Below are positions 27,663-37,457 of a stretch of 64,000 nt of DNA, one piece after another. The DNA lies in assembly GCA_017302105.1 (NCBI GenBank), contig JAFLCS010000003.1, positions 248,001-312,000 of the forward strand. Direction: 5' to 3'. Position 1 is the first letter of the stretch. The number at the start of each line of letters is the position of its first letter. The position numbers and the translations under genes were made by a program. Source of the DNA: Caulobacterales bacterium (lineage in GTDB: Bacteria > Pseudomonadota > Alphaproteobacteria > Caulobacterales > Caulobacteraceae). The notes under the pieces were generated by a model that saw only the letters and a list, made by a program, of their open reading frames with translations, had not been told where the DNA came from and ran no database searches.

Positions 27663-29423
27663 ATGACTGAGCAAACGCGCGAAGGCGGTGCAAAGGATGC
27701 CTGGCAGGAAGCCGTCATCGACAATCTGCCGGCCGCTGAAGCCCTGGCCGGTGTCGAGCGGGAGGCCATGGAATATGATGTCGTGATCGTCGGGGCCGGC
27801 CCTGCCGGCCTGGCGGCCGCCATCAGGCTCAAACAGCTTGCCGCCGCTGAGGGAAAGGATGTGTCGGTCGCGGTTCTCGAGAAGGCCGCAGAGATCGGTG
27901 GGCATATCCTGTCCGGTGCCGTGATTGATCCGAAGGGACTGGCCGAGCTGTTCCCGGACTGGAAGGACCGGGGCGCGCCGCTGGAAACCGCCGTGACCCA
28001 TGACCGATTTCTGATGCTGGGTCCGCAGGGCCAGCTCAACCTGCCGATGTTTGCCATGCCGGGCTTCATGCATAATCACGGCTGCTACATTGCTTCGCTC
28101 GGCAATCTCTGTCGCTGGCTGGGAGAGCAGGCCGAGGCGCTCGGCGTTGAGGTGTATCCCGGTATGGCGGCCAGTCACGTGGTTTGGGACGAGCCGTCGG
28201 GTCGGGTCAGGGGTGTCGTGGCGGGTGTCTTCGGCATAGACCGCGAGGGAAAGCCCACGGGCGATTTTCAGCCGGGAATCGAGCTGACAGGCAAATATGT
28301 CCTGATTGGCGAAGGCGCGCGCGGCTCACTGGCCAAGACCATTATGGCGCGGCACGGCCTGGCCAGGGATTCCGAGCCACAGAAATTTGGCATCGGCCTC
28401 AAGGAACTCTGGCAGATCCCGGCCGACAAGCACCGTCCGGGTCTGGTTCAGCATACGACCGGCTGGCCGCTTGACGACAAGACCGGGGGTGGATCGTTCC
28501 TCTATCATTTCGGGGACCGCTATGTTGCGGTCGGCTTCGTCGTGCACCTGAACTACGCCAATCCGTGGCTGTCGCCCTTCGACGAATTCCAGCGCTTCAA
28601 GCACCATCCGGCGATTGCCGAGCATCTGGAAGGCGGCAATCGTGTTTCTTACGGTGCCCGGGCCATCGTTGAGGGAGGACTACAGTCGATCCCCAAGCTC
28701 GCTTTCCCGGGCGGGGCTCTGGTCGGCGATTCTGCCGGTTTCGTGAATGTCCCCCGCATCAAGGGCAGCCACAATGCGATGAAGACCGGCATGATGGCGG
28801 CGGACGCCGCCTATGCGGCGATCCAGGCGGGGCGAGAAGGCGACACCCTCGAAGCCTATGCAGCGGCCTTTGAGGCGTCTTGGGTCAAGAAGGAACTCAG
28901 GCTGGTGCGTAACGCCAAGCCTCTCCTGACCAAACTCGGGACATCCCTCGGCGGTGCGGCTGGGCTGTTCGATATGTGGTTCCAGTCCATCTTCGGCGGC
29001 TTCTCCCTGTTCGGGACCCTGAAGCACCACAAGACCGATGCCGCTGCGACCGGCCTGGCCAAGGACCACAAGCCCATCAGCTACCCCAAACCGGACGGCA
29101 AGCTGAGCTTTGACAAACTGAGTTCGGTCTTCATCTCAAACACCAACCACTCCGAGGATCAGCCGGCACATCTGAAGCTGCTGGACCCCGAGGTCCCGGT
29201 GACCGTGAACCTGGCCGAATTCGGAGAACCGGCGCGGCTCTACTGCCCGGCCGGAGTCTATGAGGTGATCTATGGTGACGAAGTTGCCAAGACAGATCCG
29301 CGTTTTGTCATCAACGCCCAGAACTGCGTCCACTGTAAAACGTGCGACATCAAGGATCCGTCGCAGAACATCGTCTGGACAACGCCGGAGGGTGGCGGCG
29401 GACCCAACTATCCGAATATGTAA
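27663..29423 (+). CDS. Electron transfer flavoprotein-ubiquinone oxidoreductase
   Basis: Passes electrons from ETF (fatty-acid and amino-acid oxidation) to ubiquinone at the inner membrane. 586 residues: FAD-binding VVIVGAGPAGLAAAIRLK near residue 40, GGHILSGAVIDPKGL, the ubiquinone-oxidoreductase middle region, and a C-terminal ferredoxin-like 4Fe-4S part with CPAGVYEV and NCVHCKTCDIKDPSQNI. An N-terminal extension of about 35 residues precedes the Rossmann fold. Ends GGGPNYPNM as in homologues. Confidence 0.96.
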   Translation: MTEQTREGGAKDAWQEAVIDNLPAAEALAGVEREAMEYDVVIVGAGPAGLAAAIRLKQLAAAEGKDVSVAVLEKAAEIGGHILSGAVIDPKGLAELFPDWKDRGAPLETAVTHDRFLMLGPQGQLNLPMFAMPGFMHNHGCYIASLGNLCRWLGEQAEALGVEVYPGMAASHVVWDEPSGRVRGVVAGVFGIDREGKPTGDFQPGIELTGKYVLIGEGARGSLAKTIMARHGLARDSEPQKFGIGLKELWQIPADKHRPGLVQHTTGWPLDDKTGGGSFLYHFGDRYVAVGFVVHLNYANPWLSPFDEFQRFKHHPAIAEHLEGGNRVSYGARAIVEGGLQSIPKLAFPGGALVGDSAGFVNVPRIKGSHNAMKTGMMAADAAYAAIQAGREGDTLEAYAAAFEASWVKKELRLVRNAKPLLTKLGTSLGGAAGLFDMWFQSIFGGFSLFGTLKHHKTDAAATGLAKDHKPISYPKPDGKLSFDKLSSVFISNTNHSEDQPAHLKLLDPEVPVTVNLAEFGEPARLYCPAGVYEVIYGDEVAKTDPRFVINAQNCVHCKTCDIKDPSQNIVWTTPEGGGGPNYPNM

Positions 29424-29468
29424 GGTTTGCGTCTTGTTTGCGCCCTACGAAGGCGCGAGGGTCGTTCC

Positions 29469-31184
29469 ATGCGTCTGATACCCGCCCTGTTTCCCGCCCT
29501 CGCCGTTCTGGCGATGCCCCTGCCCGTGATGGCCCAGGAGGTCGCCGGCACCTCTGCTGAGCAGGTGAGGACCGACGAACCGGCACTGCCAAACCTGGAC
29601 GGTGGCTCAAGCTATGGGCAATTCCTGGCCGGACGGGCGGCCATGAACCGGGGCGATGGAGAGGCCGCCACGGCGTTCCTCGCGCGCGCCCTGGCGGAGT
29701 CAGGCGGCGCGCGCCTGGTTCGTGAGCGGACCTTCTCGGCGGCCATTCTTGCCGGAGAGATCCGGGTGGCGGCGGCGGTGCCGCTGGCGGCGGGCGAATC
29801 GCACGCGGCAATCGTTGAGGCGCGACGCCTGGCCGAGGTCACCCAAGCGATCGTCGACGGGCGCTCGCGCGCTGTTCATCGCGAGATCCAGGCGCATCCA
29901 GTTCAGGCCCCCCATCTGCTTGCAGGGCGGTTGCTACATCGGTGGCTGGCGGCTTCAGCTAACGACTGGGACGTGGCCCTGGCTCCGACATCGACCGAGA
30001 CGGACGCCCTGACCCAGATCCTCGGAGGATACTATCGAGCTCTGCTACTGGAGCGGCGTCGGCAATACGACGAGGCCGAGGCCCAGTACCAGGCCTTGCT
30101 GATGGACGGAGCGGCGGCCGCGATGACGCGGCTCCCCTATGGCGAATTTCTGGAGCGCCGGGGCAGGCGCGATGAGGCCATTGCGATCTATGATGCCGGA
30201 CTGTCGCTCGGGGCGGACTCATCACTCACGGCCGCCCGAGCGCGTGCGGCCTCTCGAGGGCGCCCGCCGGCCTTGATTTCGGTTCAGAAGGGAGCGGCCC
30301 TCGCGTTTGGGCACGCCGCTGCGGCCGCCGCGATCTCTGAAGTGCATGAGTTCGTCGTGGCTTATCTGCGGATGTCGCTGGCGCTGGACCCGGACAACGG
30401 CGAATCCTGGCTGATGTTGGGGGATGCTCTGAACGAAATGGGTATGTCTGCGACGGCGCGCGAAGCGTGGGGCCGAACGCCGACCGGCACGCCCCAGTAT
30501 GCCGAGGCGCAGATTCAGATCGCGGCCAGCCTGGACGAGGACGGTTACGGCGAGGAGGCGGTTCGTGTGGCGCGTGCGGTGGCCGACGGACAGCCGGGCC
30601 CGAATTCGGCCTTTACCCTGGCTGTTTTGCTGACCTCGCATAATCAGCTGGATGCGGCGCTCGACGTCCTGGACGGGCCGGCGCTGGCCGACGTGGATGC
30701 CTGGAACGTCGCCTTCCATCGGGGAGTGATCCACGAGCGAAGCGGCGACTTTGAGGCCGCCGAGACTGCGTTCCAGCGGGCGCTGGAACTGTCACCGGAT
30801 CAGCCCGATGTTCTGAACTATCTCGGCTATATGTGGGTCGATCGTGGAGTCAGACTCGAAGAGGGTCTGGCCTTGATCGAGCGCGCCGTCGCGGCCGGGC
30901 CCGAGAACGGCAATTTCCAGGACTCCCTGGGTTGGGCCTACTATCGCATGGGTCGATTTGATGAGGCCGTCACGGTCCTTGAGCGGGCCATCGGTCTCGA
31001 GCCAGGCAGTGCGACCATCAACGACCATCTGGGCGATGCCTATTGGCAGGTCGGGCGCCGGCGCGAGGCACAATATCAATGGCAGCGCGCGCTGGGTCTG
31101 GACCCTGAGGACGACGAACGCCAGGCCATAGAGGCCAAGCTGGGCGGTACGGCACCGACAATCATTGCCGCAGCCATTCCGTGA
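29469..31184 (+). CDS. Exported TPR-repeat protein
   Basis: 571 residues with a signal peptide (LIPALFPALAVLAMPLPVMAQE). Many tetratricopeptide repeats follow, the clearest in the last third (RSGDFEAAETAFQRALELSPDQPDVLNYLGY, LGWAYYRMGRFDEAVTVLERAIGLEPGS). Such proteins act as scaffolds; no partner can be named. The start at 29469 gives the signal peptide; an upstream ATG at 29427 does not. The stop overlaps the ispE GTG start. Confidence 0.88.
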   Translation: MRLIPALFPALAVLAMPLPVMAQEVAGTSAEQVRTDEPALPNLDGGSSYGQFLAGRAAMNRGDGEAATAFLARALAESGGARLVRERTFSAAILAGEIRVAAAVPLAAGESHAAIVEARRLAEVTQAIVDGRSRAVHREIQAHPVQAPHLLAGRLLHRWLAASANDWDVALAPTSTETDALTQILGGYYRALLLERRRQYDEAEAQYQALLMDGAAAAMTRLPYGEFLERRGRRDEAIAIYDAGLSLGADSSLTAARARAASRGRPPALISVQKGAALAFGHAAAAAAISEVHEFVVAYLRMSLALDPDNGESWLMLGDALNEMGMSATAREAWGRTPTGTPQYAEAQIQIAASLDEDGYGEEAVRVARAVADGQPGPNSAFTLAVLLTSHNQLDAALDVLDGPALADVDAWNVAFHRGVIHERSGDFEAAETAFQRALELSPDQPDVLNYLGYMWVDRGVRLEEGLALIERAVAAGPENGNFQDSLGWAYYRMGRFDEAVTVLERAIGLEPGSATINDHLGDAYWQVGRRREAQYQWQRALGLDPEDDERQAIEAKLGGTAPTIIAAAIP

Positions 31185-32056
31185 GTTCGACGGAATTCGC
31201 ACCGGCGAAGGTCAACTTGTTCCTCCATGTCGGCGCGGCGGGGCCGGCTGGCCGACACCCGATTTGCAGCCTGGTCGTTTTTGCCGATATCGGTGACGTC
31301 CTGAAGGCGACGTCAACTGCGGCGCATGAGCTGATTGTCGAAGGTCCGTTTGCGGACCAGATCGGCCCTCTGGAGGACAATATGGTCACGCGGGCCCTGG
31401 CGATGGCCCGCTCCCCTCCGATGCGGGTAGAACTGCGCAAGCTCCTTCCGGCGGCGGCGGGTCTCGGTGGTGGGACTTCTGATGCAGGCGCGGCCCTAAG
31501 ACTGGCCGGCCGACTGTTTCCCGCCCTGGCTGCGGAACAGATTGAATCAGCTGCGCGTCAGCTCGGTGCCGATGGGATGATGTGCCTGCGGGCGTGTCCG
31601 GCGCTTGCCGAAGGCGAGGGCGAGCAACTGACCGCAGCCCCGCTTCTGCCGGAGCTCGCGACGGTGCTGGTCAATCCAGGTGTCCCGAGCCCGACCGGAG
31701 CCGTCTATCGGGCCTATGACACCGGCAACGGCCCCTTTAAGGCCGACCGACCAAATCTGCCGGATAAGTTTATATCAACGCCACAACTAGCGGAATTTCT
31801 AAAACTTCAGCGCAATGATCTTGAGGACATGGCGATCACTCGCACACCGGAAATCGGGGCGGCGCTGGCCGCTTTGAGGGCGAGTCCGATGTGCCTGCTA
31901 GCCAGGATGTCGGGGTCGGGATCAACGGTATTCGGCCTGTTTTCCAGAGCCGATGATGCCCGCGCTGCCGCTGCGACGATCAGGTCCGAGTGCCCCGGCT
32001 GGTGGGTGCTGGCCTGCACGCTGAACGCCGCTTCTAGGGGGACATTGTCCGGGTGA
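31181..32056 (+). CDS. ispE: 4-diphosphocytidyl-2-C-methyl-D-erythritol kinase
   Basis: GHMP kinase of the MEP isoprenoid pathway. 291 residues; FAPAKVNLFLHVG opens the family pattern and the ATP-binding motif is PAAAGLGGGTSDAGAALRL near residues 87-105. GTG start coupled to the TPR gene by GTGA. An AT-rich patch around 31760-31810 within the gene stands out from the surrounding GC-rich codons. Confidence 0.95.
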   Translation: MSSTEFAPAKVNLFLHVGAAGPAGRHPICSLVVFADIGDVLKATSTAAHELIVEGPFADQIGPLEDNMVTRALAMARSPPMRVELRKLLPAAAGLGGGTSDAGAALRLAGRLFPALAAEQIESAARQLGADGMMCLRACPALAEGEGEQLTAAPLLPELATVLVNPGVPSPTGAVYRAYDTGNGPFKADRPNLPDKFISTPQLAEFLKLQRNDLEDMAITRTPEIGAALAALRASPMCLLARMSGSGSTVFGLFSRADDARAAAATIRSECPGWWVLACTLNAASRGTLSG

Positions 32057-32109
32057 TCGAGCCTGTGCCCCCGCGTGTCCTTGTGTGTTCCGCAGTCGGG
32101 CACTAGGAC

Positions 32110-33027
32110 GTGGCAGATCTGAATCTGACCGGACTATCCGTGCCCAACCAACCGCTTTCCTTCCAGGACCTGATCCTGACCCTCCAGCATTACTGGAGCG
32201 AACAGGGCTGCGCGGTCCTGCAGCCCTATGACATCGAGGTGGGGGCGGGGACCCTCCATCCGGCAACGGTATTGCGGGCGCTTGGGCCGCGGCCGTGGAA
32301 GGTCGCCTATGTCCAGCCCAGCCGACGCCCCGGCGACGGCCGCTATGGCGAGAACCCCAATCGGCTCCAGCACTATTACCAGTTTCAGGTCATCCTGAAG
32401 CCGAACCCGGACGATCTTCAGCAGCTATATCTGAACAGCCTCAAGCGGATCGGGATCGATCCGAAATTGCATGACATCCGCTTCGTCGAAGACGATTGGG
32501 AGAACCCCACGGTTGGGGCCTGGGGCCTGGGCTGGGAGGTCTGGTGCGACGGGATGGAGGTGACCCAGTTCACCTACTTCCAGGGTGTCGGCGGCATCGA
32601 GGTGGACGTCGTGTCCGGCGAGCTGACCTACGGGCTGGAGCGTCTGGCCATGTACGTCCAGGGCGTCGACAACGTCTATGACCTCAGATTCAACAATGAC
32701 GGTCTCACCTACGGCGATGTCTTCCTTGAGAACGAGCGGCAGCAGTCGGAAGCCAACTTCAACGGCTACGATGTGGCGGGGCTGAAGCGGCGGTTCGACG
32801 ACATGGTCGCCGAGGTCGAGCGGTTCCTTGAGATGAAGGGCCCGCAGGATCAGACGCTGGTGCTGCCGGCCTATGATCAGGTGCTGAAGGCCAGTCATCT
32901 GTTCAATTTGATGGATGCGCGCGGGGCTATCGCGGTGGCCGAACGCCAGAGCTACATCGGCCGTATTCGCGATCTGTGTAAGGCTTGCGCCGTCGAATGG
33001 GTCGAGCAGGAAAGGGGGCGGGTCTAA
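32110..33027 (+). CDS. glyQ: Glycyl-tRNA synthetase alpha subunit
   Basis: Catalytic subunit of the tetrameric bacterial GlyRS. 305 residues, GTG start at 32110. Motifs: [39 protein letters not shown] and [10 protein letters not shown]. The stop and the glyS ATG share a base (TAATG), so alpha and beta are made from one transcript in equal amounts. Confidence 0.97.
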   Translation: MADLNLTGLSVPNQPLSFQDLILTLQHYWSEQGCAVLQPYDIEVGAGTLHPATVLRALGPRPWKVAYVQPSRRPGDGRYGENPNRLQHYYQFQVILKPNPDDLQQLYLNSLKRIGIDPKLHDIRFVEDDWENPTVGAWGLGWEVWCDGMEVTQFTYFQGVGGIEVDVVSGELTYGLERLAMYVQGVDNVYDLRFNNDGLTYGDVFLENERQQSEANFNGYDVAGLKRRFDDMVAEVERFLEMKGPQDQTLVLPAYDQVLKASHLFNLMDARGAIAVAERQSYIGRIRDLCKACAVEWVEQERGRV

Positions 33028-35192
33028 TGCCCCAACTGCTGATCGAAATCTTCTCGGAAGAAATCCCGGCGCGGATGCAGGGCGGGGCCGCGCGCGATCT
33101 TGAGCGTATGGTCGGGGATCGCCTGAAGGCAGCGGGCCTGAGCTGGGAGGGCCTGACGGCCTTCGCCGGTCCGCGCCGGCTGACGCTGGTGATCGAGGGC
33201 CTGCCGGAGGCGACGCCGGATCGAAACGAAGAGGTGAAGGGGCCCAAGATCTCGGCCCCAGAGCAGGCGCTGGAAGGCTTCCTGCGCAAGACCGGCCTGG
33301 CGCGCGACCAGCTGACCGAGCGGAACGGCGTGCTGTTCGCAGTGCTGTCGAGCCAGGGGCGGGCCACCACCGAGGTGATCGCCGAGACCCTGGATGAGGT
33401 GATCCGCAACTTCCCCTGGCCCAAGTCGATGCGCTGGGGCGACGGGACGTTGCGCTGGGTGCGGCCGATCAAGCGGATCTTGTGTCTGTTCGGCGGGCAG
33501 GTGGTTCCGTTCGAGATCGACGGAATCGTAGCGGGCGACGCCACCGAGGGGCATCGGTTCCTCGGAACCGGGCGGCCGCTGAAGATCCGCGACTTCGCCG
33601 ACTATCGCCGTCAGCTTGAAGACAATTTCGTTCTGATCGATGCGAGCGACCGGCGCGCCAAGATTTTGAGCGCGGCCCAGGCGGCGTGCGCGGCGCGCGG
33701 GCTTGAGCTGGTTCAAGACGAGGGCCTGCTGGACGAGGTCACCGGCCTGGCCGAATGGCCGACGCCGATCCTGGGCGACATGGACCCGTCGTTCCTGGAC
33801 CTGCCGCCGGAGGTGATCCGGCTGTCGATGAAGGTGCACCAGAAGTATTTCGCCGTGCGCGCGCCGGGCGGCGAGGGGCTGGCGCCGCATTTCGTGGTCG
33901 TGGCCAATGTCGAGGCGACGGACGGGGGCCAAGCCCTGGCGGCGGGGAATTCGCGAGTGTTGTCCGCGCGTCTGAACGACGCGCGCTTCTTCTGGGACGA
34001 AGATCGTAAGCCCGGCGCCTTCGACGCCTGGCTGGACAAACTGAAGGGCGTCACCTTCCACGCCAAGCTGGGGACCATGGCCGAGCGGGTCGAGCGGATC
34101 GCGGGCCTGGCGCGCGAGATTGCGCCGCTGGTTGGGGCCGACGCCGAGGAAGCCTATGAGGCAGCCCGTCTGTGCAAGGCCGACCTGGCGTCGGGCATGG
34201 TTGGAGAGTTCCCCGAGCTTCAGGGAATCATGGGCGGCTATTATCTGCGCGCAGACGATCAGACGGATGCGATCTCCGACGCCGTGCGCGACCACTACAA
34301 GCCGCAGGGGCCAGCTGACACTGTGCCCACCGCGCCGGTGACGGTGGCGGTGGCCCTGGCCGACAAGCTGGACACACTGGTCGGCTTCTTCGCCATTGAT
34401 GAGAAGCCGACAGGCTCCAAGGATCCCTTCGCCCTCAGACGGGCGGCGCTGGGCGCGATCCGGCTGATCCTGGACAATGAGCTGAGGCTACCGATTCGGC
34501 GGCTGGCCTTCATGCATCTGTGGCTGGTTACCGAGCGTCTGGCCGAGGCGCCGATGCAGGCGCTGGAGAAGGCACCCTATGCCCTGGTGCGTGAGGCCGG
34601 GGGCGATCTTGAAGCGGCGGCGCGCGAGGCCGGCTGGGACACCCAGATCGACACCATGTTCCGCGGCACGCGCGACGTGTCGGCCTTCTTCGTCGAACGC
34701 CTGAAAGTGCTGCTGCGTGACCTTGGGCGACGGCACGATCTGGTCGACGCGATCTTCGCCGGCGGCGACGACGATCTGGTGCGCGTGCTACGCCGGATCG
34801 ACGCCCTGACCGACTTCCTGGCGACCGACGACGGGGCCAATCTGCTGGCTGGCTACAAGCGCGCGTCCAATATCCTCAAGGCCGAGGAGAAGAAGGGGCC
34901 GCTGCCGGATGGTGAGGCTGTGGCCGGGCTGGCGGGCCAGCCGAGCGAGGAAACGCAGCTGATCGGGGCGGTGCAGATCGCCTCGGCCGAGGTCGATCAG
35001 GCGCTGGCGGCCGAGGATTTTGCCGCGGCCATGACCGCCCTGGCGCGACTGCGGGCTCCGGTGGACGCCTTCTTCGAGGCCGTGCTGGTCAACTCTGAGG
35101 TCCCCGCCGAACGCGAGAACCGGCTGCGGCTGCTGGGGCAGGTCCGCGCCGTCATGGGCCGGGTCGCCGACTTTGGGCTGGTGACGGGGTAG
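33027..35192 (+). CDS. glyS: Glycyl-tRNA synthetase beta subunit
   Basis: tRNA-binding subunit of GlyRS. 721 residues starting PQLLIEIFSEEIPARMQ, with HRFLG, MKVHQKYF and the DKLDTLVGFF segment typical of GlyS, and a DALR-like anticodon domain at the C-terminus. The longer start at 32985 lies inside glyQ and was rejected. Confidence 0.97.
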   Translation: MPQLLIEIFSEEIPARMQGGAARDLERMVGDRLKAAGLSWEGLTAFAGPRRLTLVIEGLPEATPDRNEEVKGPKISAPEQALEGFLRKTGLARDQLTERNGVLFAVLSSQGRATTEVIAETLDEVIRNFPWPKSMRWGDGTLRWVRPIKRILCLFGGQVVPFEIDGIVAGDATEGHRFLGTGRPLKIRDFADYRRQLEDNFVLIDASDRRAKILSAAQAACAARGLELVQDEGLLDEVTGLAEWPTPILGDMDPSFLDLPPEVIRLSMKVHQKYFAVRAPGGEGLAPHFVVVANVEATDGGQALAAGNSRVLSARLNDARFFWDEDRKPGAFDAWLDKLKGVTFHAKLGTMAERVERIAGLAREIAPLVGADAEEAYEAARLCKADLASGMVGEFPELQGIMGGYYLRADDQTDAISDAVRDHYKPQGPADTVPTAPVTVAVALADKLDTLVGFFAIDEKPTGSKDPFALRRAALGAIRLILDNELRLPIRRLAFMHLWLVTERLAEAPMQALEKAPYALVREAGGDLEAAAREAGWDTQIDTMFRGTRDVSAFFVERLKVLLRDLGRRHDLVDAIFAGGDDDLVRVLRRIDALTDFLATDDGANLLAGYKRASNILKAEEKKGPLPDGEAVAGLAGQPSEETQLIGAVQIASAEVDQALAAEDFAAAMTALARLRAPVDAFFEAVLVNSEVPAERENRLRLLGQVRAVMGRVADFGLVTG

Positions 35193-35214
35193 GGCGGAGT
35201 TTCTCGAATTGATC

Positions 35215-35763
35215 ATGGTCAGAGGCAAATATGATCGGGTCAGTATGGGCGTCACGGCGGTCGGGTGCGGTATCTTTGCGCCTGCGTCGTGGTACATGGC
35301 GGTGAATGCTGATGAATGGTCAGAGGGGGCTGTTTTCGGATACTTAGGGGTCGTTGTTTTGGCGGCATTCGGTGTCTTGGCGGCGCGGGCTTTCTTCGAT
35401 CCGAATGATGTCTTGGTGATTGACCAGGAGGGTGTCCTTGATCGCCGGAGCACGGACCGAATGGTCCCTTGGTCGGAAATACGCGGTCTCCGAATTTGGC
35501 GCTCGCGCCTTACGCGAGTTCACTATGTCGATGTCGGGGATCCCGTCGACCGGTACACGGACGGGCTGCTCAAGAAGGCGTGGCTGATCATCAACCAAGC
35601 GATCAAACAGGGCGTGGTCGTTAACGCTAACGGCCTGAATGTTTCCTTCGAGAAAGTTGATGAGGCGCTGAGATCTGGAATGGCTGCTGTCGCGACGATG
35701 CACGATGTCCAACCTGATGGATCTGGCAATCTGAAGGAGAAGACAGGGGGGGATGTTGGATAG
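35215..35763 (+). CDS. STM3941-like PH-domain membrane protein
   Basis: 182 residues. Two hydrophobic segments near the N-terminus (VTAVGCGIFAPASWYMAV and YLGVVVLAAFGVLAARAFF) precede a PH-like beta domain (DVLVIDQEGVLDRRSTDRMVPWSEIRGLRIW). Relatives are called STM3941 family; function unknown. Base composition is lower in GC than neighbours. I use the ATG at 35215; a TTG at 35209 is possible. It overlaps ltrA by 11 bases. Confidence 0.72.
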   Translation: MVRGKYDRVSMGVTAVGCGIFAPASWYMAVNADEWSEGAVFGYLGVVVLAAFGVLAARAFFDPNDVLVIDQEGVLDRRSTDRMVPWSEIRGLRIWRSRLTRVHYVDVGDPVDRYTDGLLKKAWLIINQAIKQGVVVNANGLNVSFEKVDEALRSGMAAVATMHDVQPDGSGNLKEKTGGDVG

Positions 35764-36904
35764 CCTGTTACGCGCACGCGACGGCGGCGAGGCCCGGGTC
35801 GGGTTTGTCGAGCTGTTCTTCGACCTGGTGTTCGTCTTCGCCATCACCCAGGTCTCGCATTTCCTGCTGGAGAATCTGACGTGGCTGGGGGTTCTGCAGT
35901 CAGCCATGATGGTGGCGGCGGTGTGGTGGGCGTGGGTCTATACGTCCTGGGTCACCAACTGGCTCGATCCCCAGCGGTCGGCGGTCCAGATCGGGCTGTT
36001 CGTCTTGATGGCGGCAGGCCTGGTGTTGTCGGCGGCCCTGCCGCACGCCTTTGAGAACACTGGCCTGGGGTTCGGCGCGGCCTTCGCCTTCATCCAGGTC
36101 GGGCGGACCCTGTTCATGCTTCTGGCGTGCCGTGAGGACACGAGCCTGCGGCGCAATTTCCAGCGCATTCTGGTCTGGCTGTCGATCTCAGCGGTGCTGT
36201 GGATCGGCGGCGGCCTGGCCGAGCCGGAGCAGCGGCTGTGGTGGTGGCTCGGGGCGTTGGCGATCGAATACGTCGGGCCGGTGGCCTATTTCTGGACGCC
36301 GGGGCTGGGTCGCTCGACCACCCAGGACTGGAACGTCGAAGACGCCCACATGGCCGAGCGCGTCGGGCTGTTCACTATCATCTGTCTGGGCGAGACCCTG
36401 CTGATTTCGGGCGCGACCTTTGCGCGGCTGGAGTGGAGCGGGCCGGTCATCGTCGCCTTCGGCTCGGCCATCGCCTCGACGATTGCGATGTGGTGGCTCT
36501 ATTTCAGCCGGGCGCACGAGGCCGCCAGCCATACTATCACCCATGCCGAGGATCCCGGCGCCCTGGCGCGCAAGGGCTATACCTATTCGCCGCTGCTGGT
36601 GGTGGCCGGCATTATCGTTGTGGCGGTGTCAGACGAACTGGTGTTGGCGCACCCGCTGGGCCACATCGAGCCGGCGACGGCGCTAACCCTGCTGGGTGGG
36701 CCGGCGCTGTTTCTGTTGGGCACGTCGGTGGCGACTTGGGCGATCTGGAAGCGGGTGGCCTGGGCCCGGCTCGCCGGCTGCGCCGTATTGGTGGTGGGCT
36801 GGCTCCTGGTTCCGATGACGACCCCGGTGATGCTCAGCGTCTTCTCGACCAGCGTGCTGCTGATAGTGGCGGCCTGGGAAACGATGCGGGCTCGGCGGGC
36901 CTGA
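35753..36904 (+). CDS. ltrA: Low temperature requirement protein A (LtrA) family
   Basis: 383-residue membrane protein with roughly ten helices. The LtrA opening is plain: ARVGFVELFFDLVFVFAITQVSHFLLE, followed by WWAWVYTSWVTNWLDP. The family was named from Listeria cold growth; molecular function is unsettled. The start lies within the preceding gene. The antisense strand of its last 320 bases is read through by the frame of the neighbouring ParE-type toxin. Confidence 0.9.
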   Translation: MLDSLLRARDGGEARVGFVELFFDLVFVFAITQVSHFLLENLTWLGVLQSAMMVAAVWWAWVYTSWVTNWLDPQRSAVQIGLFVLMAAGLVLSAALPHAFENTGLGFGAAFAFIQVGRTLFMLLACREDTSLRRNFQRILVWLSISAVLWIGGGLAEPEQRLWWWLGALAIEYVGPVAYFWTPGLGRSTTQDWNVEDAHMAERVGLFTIICLGETLLISGATFARLEWSGPVIVAFGSAIASTIAMWWLYFSRAHEAASHTITHAEDPGALARKGYTYSPLLVVAGIIVVAVSDELVLAHPLGHIEPATALTLLGGPALFLLGTSVATWAIWKRVAWARLAGCAVLVVGWLLVPMTTPVMLSVFSTSVLLIVAAWETMRARRA

Positions 36905-37167
36905 CGACCGTGCAGGATGCGCAGGACCCGTAGGGTTTGGCCGTTGATCCTGTATCGCAGCACAAAGCCGTCGCGGCCGAACTGGATGTGCTTCTCGCGA
37001 ACGCCACGTCCCACGGCCACGCCGAGCCGGGGGAAGTCTGAAAGTAGATTGAGGGTTTCAACGATCTGCGTTGCAGCGCGACGACCAACATCCGGCGAAT
37101 GTTCTTTTAGCCACTGGACCTGCGCCTCGAAATCGAGCTCGGCGCGTGGCGACAGAACGATTTTCAT
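36583..37167 (-). CDS. ParE/RelE-type toxin with read-through C-terminus
   Basis: Residues 1-89 form a complete ParE-like domain (MKIVLSPRAELDFEAQVQWL to VLRILHGRQ). At the point where the family normally ends, no stop occurs; the frame continues for about 105 residues antisense to ltrA, to 36583. ParE toxins target gyrase or, in RelE relatives, ribosome-bound mRNA. The start overlaps the antitoxin stop (ATGA). The added tail has no family resemblance. Whether the full frame is made is uncertain; the supported domain is about 36898-37167. Confidence 0.75.
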   Translation of the reverse strand: MKIVLSPRAELDFEAQVQWLKEHSPDVGRRAATQIVETLNLLSDFPRLGVAVGRGVREKHIQFGRDGFVLRYRINGQTLRVLRILHGRQARRARIVSQAATISSTLVEKTLSITGVVIGTRSQPTTNTAQPASRAQATRFQIAQVATDVPNRNSAGPPSRVSAVAGSMWPSGCANTSSSDTATTIMPATTSSGE

Positions 37168-37436
37168 GCAGGCTTGCCGAAAGCCTTGTCGATCATGGCC
37201 TCGAACTCAGGACGGACCTCTTCCCAGCTTCGACCGCCAAGTTCGAGATCATCGGCGGACGCGTCGTCGTGGCGAGGATCGCCATTGATCCAGACGAAGT
37301 CGTCATAGTCGAAGAAACGAGCGTCCAGCACCATCTTGGCGAGTTCAGCAGGGGATAAACCCATGGCTTGCGCCCGCTCAGCGATCTTCGCGGCGGTGTA
37401 GTCATCCAGTTCGATGGTCAGAGCACCGTCAGCCAT
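37164..37436 (-). CDS. Antitoxin partner of the ParE-type toxin
   Basis: 90 residues: an N-terminal ribbon-helix-helix-like DNA-binding part (ALTIELDDYTAAKIAERAQAMGLSPAELAKMVLDA) and an acidic C-terminal half (DDASADDLELGGRSWEEVRPEFEAMIDKAF) suited to masking a basic toxin. It precedes and overlaps the toxin, the normal type II order. Probably autoregulates the pair. It is only about 20 bases downstream of uvrD's end on the same strand, so read-through from uvrD does not apply; it lies after uvrD in transcription. Confidence 0.78.
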   Translation of the reverse strand: MADGALTIELDDYTAAKIAERAQAMGLSPAELAKMVLDARFFDYDDFVWINGDPRHDDASADDLELGGRSWEEVRPEFEAMIDKAFGKPA

Positions 37437-37457
37437 GGCCGCATACTACCACAGGCC

